A stretch of DNA of 64,000 nucleotides from Streptomyces sp. TLI_171 (GTDB taxonomy: Bacteria > Actinomycetota > Actinomycetes > Streptomycetales > Streptomycetaceae). The stretch spans positions 7,095,001 to 7,159,000 of the forward strand of contig NZ_RAPS01000001.1 in assembly GCF_003610255.1 (NCBI RefSeq). The letters are read 5' to 3'. The notes under the pieces were generated by a model that saw nothing but the letters and a program-made list of their open reading frames with translations, ran no database searches and was not told where the DNA came from. The stretch's first letter is position 1. Every line of letters starts with the position of its first letter. Below, piece by piece: positions 60,878 to 64,000 of this stretch. A program made the position numbers and the translations under genes.

Positions 60878-61376
60878 GTTCGACCCGGCACCGGACCGGG
60901 CGGCCGACACCACGGCCGCCCGGCCCACCGGCGCCGAGCTCACCGCCGCCGAGCACCCCGAACCGCCCGGCCCGGCCGCCCGCGGCGGCTTCGCCGGGTG
61001 GCGCGGACGGCGACCGTTCTGGGGCGGCCTGCTGGTCACCCTGGCCGGCGCCGAGATCCTGTTCACCGAGAAGGCCCCGATGCGGATGGTCATCCGGATC
61101 GGCATGCTCGGACTGGCCGGCTACGTCATCCCCGCCCTCATGGTGCTGTGCGGCCTGCTGCTGATCTTCCACCCCGTGCAGCGGGTCTTCTACTCCCTGC
61201 TCGCCGTCCTCGCCACCCTCGGCAGCTGGGTCACCTCCAACCTGGGCGGCTTCTTCATCGGCCTGCTGCTCGGCCTGATCGGCAGCACCCTCGCCTTCGG
61301 CTGGCTCCCCGACCAGCCCCGACGGCAGAGCCGCCGCGCCCGCCGCGCGGCGAAACGCCGAGCGACCCCGGCCTGA
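60867..61376 (+). CDS. DUF6114-family integral membrane protein
   Basis: 169 aa. A disordered acidic/Pro-rich N-terminal 45 residues, then four membrane helices with RRPFWGGLLVTLAGAEILFTEKAP, ALMVLCGLLLIFHPVQRVFYSLLAV and TSNLGGFFIGLLLGLIGSTLAFGW, as in DUF6114, and a very basic tail. Partner of the DUF6230 protein (11-bp overlap). Function unknown. Confidence 0.83.
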   Translation: MAAEFDPAPDRAADTTAARPTGAELTAAEHPEPPGPAARGGFAGWRGRRPFWGGLLVTLAGAEILFTEKAPMRMVIRIGMLGLAGYVIPALMVLCGLLLIFHPVQRVFYSLLAVLATLGSWVTSNLGGFFIGLLLGLIGSTLAFGWLPDQPRRQSRRARRAAKRRATPA

Positions 61377-61527
61377 CCGGGGCGGACCGGCGGCGGAGCG
61401 TGGCCGCCGCCGGGCAGATCCGTCCGCGGCCCCCGCACACCGAGCGGGCGGGGACCGCGGCCGGACCCGGCACCCCGCCGCGGGCCCCGTGCCCGCGACC
61501 CGGCCCGTCCGGTTGGTAGCTTGGCCG

Positions 61528-61542
61528 CTGACGGCCCGTGAG
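61528..61542. repeat. CTGAC-N5-GTCAG-class palindrome before pxpB
   Basis: CTGACGGCCCGTGAG, one mismatch from the motif, 31 bp upstream of the pxpB start. Confidence 0.4.
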
Positions 61543-61572
61543 CGGCCGAACCGAGCAGAACGGACGGATGCG

Positions 61573-62223
61573 GTGCGAGTACTGCGATGCGGCAGCGACG
61601 CCGTCCTGATCGAGGTCGAGGATGCCGAGCAGGTCCAGCAGCTGCACGCCGCCCTGCACGCTGCGCCGCCCACCGGCGTCACCGAACTCGTTCCCGCCGC
61701 CCGCACCGTCCTGGTCCGCTACGACCCGGCCGTGGCCGACTGGCAGCGCCTGCGCGCCGCCGTCACCGCCCTCACGCTTGCCGAGGCCGCGGTCGCCGCA
61801 CCGGCCGAGACCGTCCGGATCCCCGTCCGCTACGACGGGCCCGACCTCGCCGAGGTCGCCCGCGCCACCGGGCTGACGCCCCGCCAGGTGGTCGAACGGC
61901 ACACCGCCGCGCACTACCGCGTCGCGTTCTGCGGCTTCGCCCCCGGCTTCGCGTACCTCACCGGACTCGACCCCCGGCTGCACGTCCCCCGCCGCGCCGA
62001 ACCCCGCACCCGGGTCCCCGCGGGCGCTGTCGCCATCGCCGACGAGTACACCGGCATCTACCCGCGACAGAGCCCCGGCGGATGGCAGCTGCTCGGCACC
62101 ACCGCCCTCACCCTCTGGGACCCCACCGCCGACCCGCCCACCCGGCTGCGCCCCGGCACCGCCGTGCGCTTCGTCGAGGACGAATCCGAGCCGGACGCCG
62201 AAGAGGGGTCGAGGAGCGCATGA
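61573..62223 (+). CDS. pxpB: 5-oxoprolinase subunit PxpB (allophanate hydrolase subunit 1-like)
   Basis: 216 aa. KipI/PxpB family: RYDGPDLAEVARATGL, FCGFAPGFAYLTGLDPRLHVPRRAEPRTRVPAG and IYPRQSPGGWQLLGTT. With PxpC and PxpA it cleaves 5-oxoproline to glutamate using ATP; no pxpA is visible in the window. Start GTG 61573 is inferred from alignment with the family N-terminus; the ribosome site is weak. Its stop overlaps the ATG of the first of two mini-ORFs that precede pxpC. Confidence 0.9.
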   Translation: MRVLRCGSDAVLIEVEDAEQVQQLHAALHAAPPTGVTELVPAARTVLVRYDPAVADWQRLRAAVTALTLAEAAVAAPAETVRIPVRYDGPDLAEVARATGLTPRQVVERHTAAHYRVAFCGFAPGFAYLTGLDPRLHVPRRAEPRTRVPAGAVAIADEYTGIYPRQSPGGWQLLGTTALTLWDPTADPPTRLRPGTAVRFVEDESEPDAEEGSRSA

Positions 62224-62342
62224 GTTCTGGGGCTCAATTGCTGGTTGCCCGTGGGGGATTCGGGCCTGGGGTGGCCGTCTTCCGGGGCGGGCGCTTCGTC
62301 GGCGGCGCCTCGGACGGCGAAAAGGGGTTGCGGAGCGCATGA
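62220..62342 (+). CDS. Mini-ORF 1, duplicate of the pxpC N-terminus
   Basis: 40 codons beginning MSSGAQLLVARGGFG, nearly the same first 15 residues as PxpC (MSSGAQLLVVRSGFG), then diverging to a Gly/Arg-rich tail ending RSA like PxpB. ATG overlaps the pxpB stop (ATGA) and its own stop overlaps the next ATG. Probably a by-product of a tandem duplication of the pxpB/pxpC junction. Whether it is translated is unknown. Confidence 0.45.
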   Translation: MSSGAQLLVARGGFGPGVAVFRGGRFVGGASDGEKGLRSA

Positions 62343-62461
62343 GTTCTGGGGCTCAAGTGCTTTTTGTCCGGAGCGGATTCGGGCCTGGGGTGGCCGGTCT
62401 CGGGGGCGGGCGCTTTGTCGGGGGTGCCTCGGATGCTGGGAAGGGAGCGATGGGCGCATGA
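62339..62461 (+). CDS. Mini-ORF 2, duplicate of the pxpC N-terminus
   Basis: 40 codons beginning MSSGAQVLFVRSGFG. Same length and arrangement as mini-ORF 1; its stop overlaps the true pxpC ATG (ATGA). The chain pxpB, mini-ORF 1, mini-ORF 2, pxpC thus has three successive ATGA junctions. Confidence 0.45.
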   Translation: MSSGAQVLFVRSGFGPGVAGLGGGRFVGGASDAGKGAMGA

Positions 62462-63318
62462 GTTCTGGAGCTCAACTGCTGGTTGTCCGGAGCGGATTCG
62501 GGGCCACCGTGCAGGACCTGGGGCGGCCCGGGCTGGCTGCGTTGGGGGTCGGGCGCTCCGGGGCTGCCGATCCTGAGGCGTTGCGGCTGGCCAACCGGCT
62601 GGTGGGGAACCCCGAGGACGCTGCCGGGATCGAAGCGCCGATGGGCGGCGTCGAGGTGGAGTTCGGCCGGGCCGCGACCTGTGCGCTGGCCGGCGCGGAG
62701 TGCGCCGCCTGGGCGGGCGGGCGACCGGTCGGCCCGTACGCCCCGTTCACGGTGCCCGCCGGCGCCCGGCTGCGCCTGGGAACGCCGGCCCGGGGCCTGC
62801 GGGTGTACCTCGCCGTCCGCGGCGGTCTCGACGTTCCCGCCGAGCTCGGCTCCCGGGCCACCGACACCATCGCCGGCCTCGGCCCCGGGCGGCTGGCGGC
62901 CGGTCTGCTGCTGCCGCTCGGCGCCGCCGCCGGCTGGCCGCGCGTCGACCTCGCGCCGCGGCCCGCCCCCGCCGACCGCACCGTGCTGCACGTGATCCCC
63001 GGCCCTCGGGACGACTGGTTCACCGAAGAGGCGTTCGGCACCCTGCTCAGCGAGCCGTACACCGTCACCTCCGACAGCGACCGGGTCGGCATGCGCCTGG
63101 ACGGGCCGCCGCTCGCCCGCGCCCGGGTCGGCGAACTGCCCTCCGAGGGCATGGTGTGCGGCGCCCTGCAGGTGCCGCCGTCCGGTCGGCCGATCCTGTT
63201 CCTCGTCGACCACCCCGTCACCGGCGGCTACCCGGTGATCGCCGTCGTCCGGCGGCCCGACCTCGGTACGGCCGCCCAGGCCAGGCCCGGTGACACCGTG
63301 CACTTCCGGCTCGCCTGA
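62458..63318 (+). CDS. pxpC: 5-oxoprolinase subunit PxpC (allophanate hydrolase subunit 2-like)
   Basis: 286 aa. KipA/PxpC family: FGATVQDLGRPGLAALGVGRSGAAD, NRLVGNPEDAAGIE, YLAVRGGLDVP, SDRVGMRLDGPPL and HPVTGGYPVIAVV. Forms the ATP-dependent 5-oxoprolinase with PxpB (and PxpA). ATG 62458 is the third tandem copy of the same start region; earlier in-frame codons belong to the repeats. Convergent with the VWA gene only 12 bp away, with no room for a terminator. Confidence 0.92.
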   Translation: MSSGAQLLVVRSGFGATVQDLGRPGLAALGVGRSGAADPEALRLANRLVGNPEDAAGIEAPMGGVEVEFGRAATCALAGAECAAWAGGRPVGPYAPFTVPAGARLRLGTPARGLRVYLAVRGGLDVPAELGSRATDTIAGLGPGRLAAGLLLPLGAAAGWPRVDLAPRPAPADRTVLHVIPGPRDDWFTEEAFGTLLSEPYTVTSDSDRVGMRLDGPPLARARVGELPSEGMVCGALQVPPSGRPILFLVDHPVTGGYPVIAVVRRPDLGTAAQARPGDTVHFRLA

Positions 63319-63330
63319 GCGGCGGCCGGG

Positions 63331-64000
63331 TCAGCTGAGCCTGACCACCCGCGCCCACTCCGGGGGCCCGTCGGGGCGGTAATCGGGGTCGTGCTCCCGG
63401 ACGTGGGCGTGCCGTCCGAACAGGCCGACCACGGTGCGGCACGGCGGACGGCGCGAGGGCCACGGCGTCTGACCGTCCGTCAGCACCACCACCACGTCCG
63501 GGGCCGGACGCAGCCGCAGCGCCGCCGCGAAGCCCTCCCGCAGGTCGGTCCCGCCGCCGCCGATCAGCGCCAACCCGCCCTCGCCGGCGACGCGTTGGAC
63601 GTACTGCGCGGCGGCGTCGCAGGACACCACCGACACCAGGTCGCGCCGCCCGCCGACGGCGCGGACGATCGCCGCGGTCTCCAGCAGCGCGGTGCCCAGC
63701 TCGCTGTCGCTGACCGAGCCGGAGGTGTCCACCACCACCGCGACCCGGGGCGGGCGGCGGCGCAGCGAGGGCAGCACGACGCCGGGCAGGCTGGTGGCGC
63801 GCCGGGGCGGCCGCCCGTAGCTGTAGTCGTCGCCGCTGCCCGCGCCGGCCACCGCCGCGCGGACCGCCGCACCCAGCAACTCCCGCCAGGGCTGCGGCGG
63901 ATGGAACGCCCGGTCGGCCCAGCGCCGCCAGCCCGCCGGGGTGTCGCCGGGTCGGGCCCGGATGGCCTCGGCGACCCGGAACCGCACCAGGTCGCGTTCC
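63331..64000 (-). CDS. VWA-like/DUF2201 protein (5' end outside window)
   Basis: At least 222 aa; the frame stays open to the right edge (ERDLVRFRVAEAIRA), so the N-terminus is missing. C-terminal VWA-like domain with MIDAS-type VVVDTSGSVSD, SCDAAAQYVQRV, GGGGTDLREGF and VVVLTDGQTPWP, as in DUF2201 predicted metallopeptidase/VWA proteins usually encoded beside a MoxR-type ATPase. The partner would lie outside the window. A perfect CTGAC-N5-GTCAG motif (63469-63483) lies in its coding sequence, over the DGQ codons. Confidence 0.85.
   Translation of the reverse strand, partial: ERDLVRFRVAEAIRARPGDTPAGWRRWADRAFHPPQPWRELLGAAVRAAVAGAGSGDDYSYGRPPRRATSLPGVVLPSLRRRPPRVAVVVDTSGSVSDSELGTALLETAAIVRAVGGRRDLVSVVSCDAAAQYVQRVAGEGGLALIGGGGTDLREGFAAALRLRPAPDVVVVLTDGQTPWPSRRPPCRTVVGLFGRHAHVREHDPDYRPDGPPEWARVVRLS
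63469..63483. repeat. CTGAC-N5-GTCAG palindrome inside VWA gene
   Basis: CTGACCGTCCGTCAG, perfect copy of the dispersed motif and the only perfect copy inside a coding region. Confidence 0.55.

Larger units (their letters stand above)
62210..62480. repeat. 119-bp tandem repeat of the pxpB/pxpC junction
   Basis: GCGCATGAGTTCTGG occurs with its ATG at 62220, 62339 and 62458, exactly 119 bp apart. Copies share GGATTCGGGCCTGGGGTGGCC and GGGCGGGCGCTT. The third copy continues into pxpC. 119 is not a multiple of three, yet every unit stays closed by an ATGA overlap. Confidence 0.9.

Noticed and set aside
1..64000. tRNA, rRNA or prophage/IS genes
   Set aside because: No cloverleaf-like segments, rRNA-like conserved stretches, integrases, transposases or phage structural proteins were recognised on either strand.

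Overview
The window is very GC-rich actinobacterial DNA. Strong third-position G/C bias, GTG and TTG starts, many four-base ATGA/GTGA gene overlaps, SpoIIE-type PP2C phosphatases, an avidin/streptavidin-like protein and DUF6230/DUF6114 proteins point to Streptomycetaceae (Streptomyces or Kitasatospora). It reads as ordinary chromosomal DNA: no rRNA, tRNA, CRISPR array, insertion sequence or prophage was seen.

Layout. 1-3.6 kb: two GT4 glycosyltransferases and an SGNH hydrolase (minus strand, the last running off the left edge). 3.9-8.8 kb: secreted GH31 glycosidase with a discoidin domain, a membrane protein, and a nucleotidyltransferase preceded by seven tandem 22-bp repeats. 8.8-13 kb: a PAS/GAF/PP2C phosphatase, a signal-less streptavidin homologue, a Cys-cluster/pentapeptide-repeat protein and a small membrane protein. 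13-17.8 kb: a sulfane-sulfur (persulfide) locus with two rhodaneses, a TauE/SafE exporter, a CstB-like persulfide dioxygenase/rhodanese and two near-identical convergent CstR-like repressors, with four ATACC-N6-GGTAT-class operators. 18-25 kb: a lipoprotein, an OlsB/OlsA-like acyltransferase pair, two polyprenol-dependent glycosyltransferases and a DUF4037 protein. 25-31.9 kb: methyltransferase, glycerate kinase, and a three-gene sugar-catabolic operon (Gfo/Idh/MocA, DUF993, TIM-barrel isomerase) divergent from a LacI regulator with three perfect operators between them. 32-33.3 kb: MarR and SnoaL-like genes. 33.4-38.6 kb: a five-gene redox operon (cytochrome b-like membrane protein, Mo-bisMGD oxidoreductase, 4Fe-4S protein, Rieske protein, small membrane protein). 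38.7-43.7 kb: unknown protein, MFS exporter with divergent LysR regulator, ThrE-type exporter. 43.9-48.8 kb: SHOCT membrane protein and two multidomain phosphatases, the second with a degenerate catalytic site. 48.9-53.2 kb: aldo/keto reductase, ROK regulator, Acg-type oxidoreductase, DedA protein. 53.4-57.7 kb: etfB-etfA, a flavin oxidoreductase/methyltransferase fusion and its divergent XRE-cupin regulator. 57.8-61.4 kb: secreted proteins and a DUF6230-DUF6114 pair. 61.5-64 kb: pxpB-pxpC (5-oxoprolinase subunits) separated by two 119-bp tandem repeats that form coupled mini-ORFs, then a VWA protein running off the right edge.

Signals not explained by genes. Two short palindromes recur across the window far more often than base composition predicts. 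CTGAC-N5-GTCAG has six perfect and three one-mismatch copies, several carrying or abutting a stop codon. GGAAAGCG(A/C)TTTCC has six exact and four near copies, three of them a LacI operator cluster and the rest inside coding sequence. Several tandem repeats begin or end exactly at gene boundaries (ROK stop, MFS stop, pxpB/pxpC junction, nucleotidyltransferase start).
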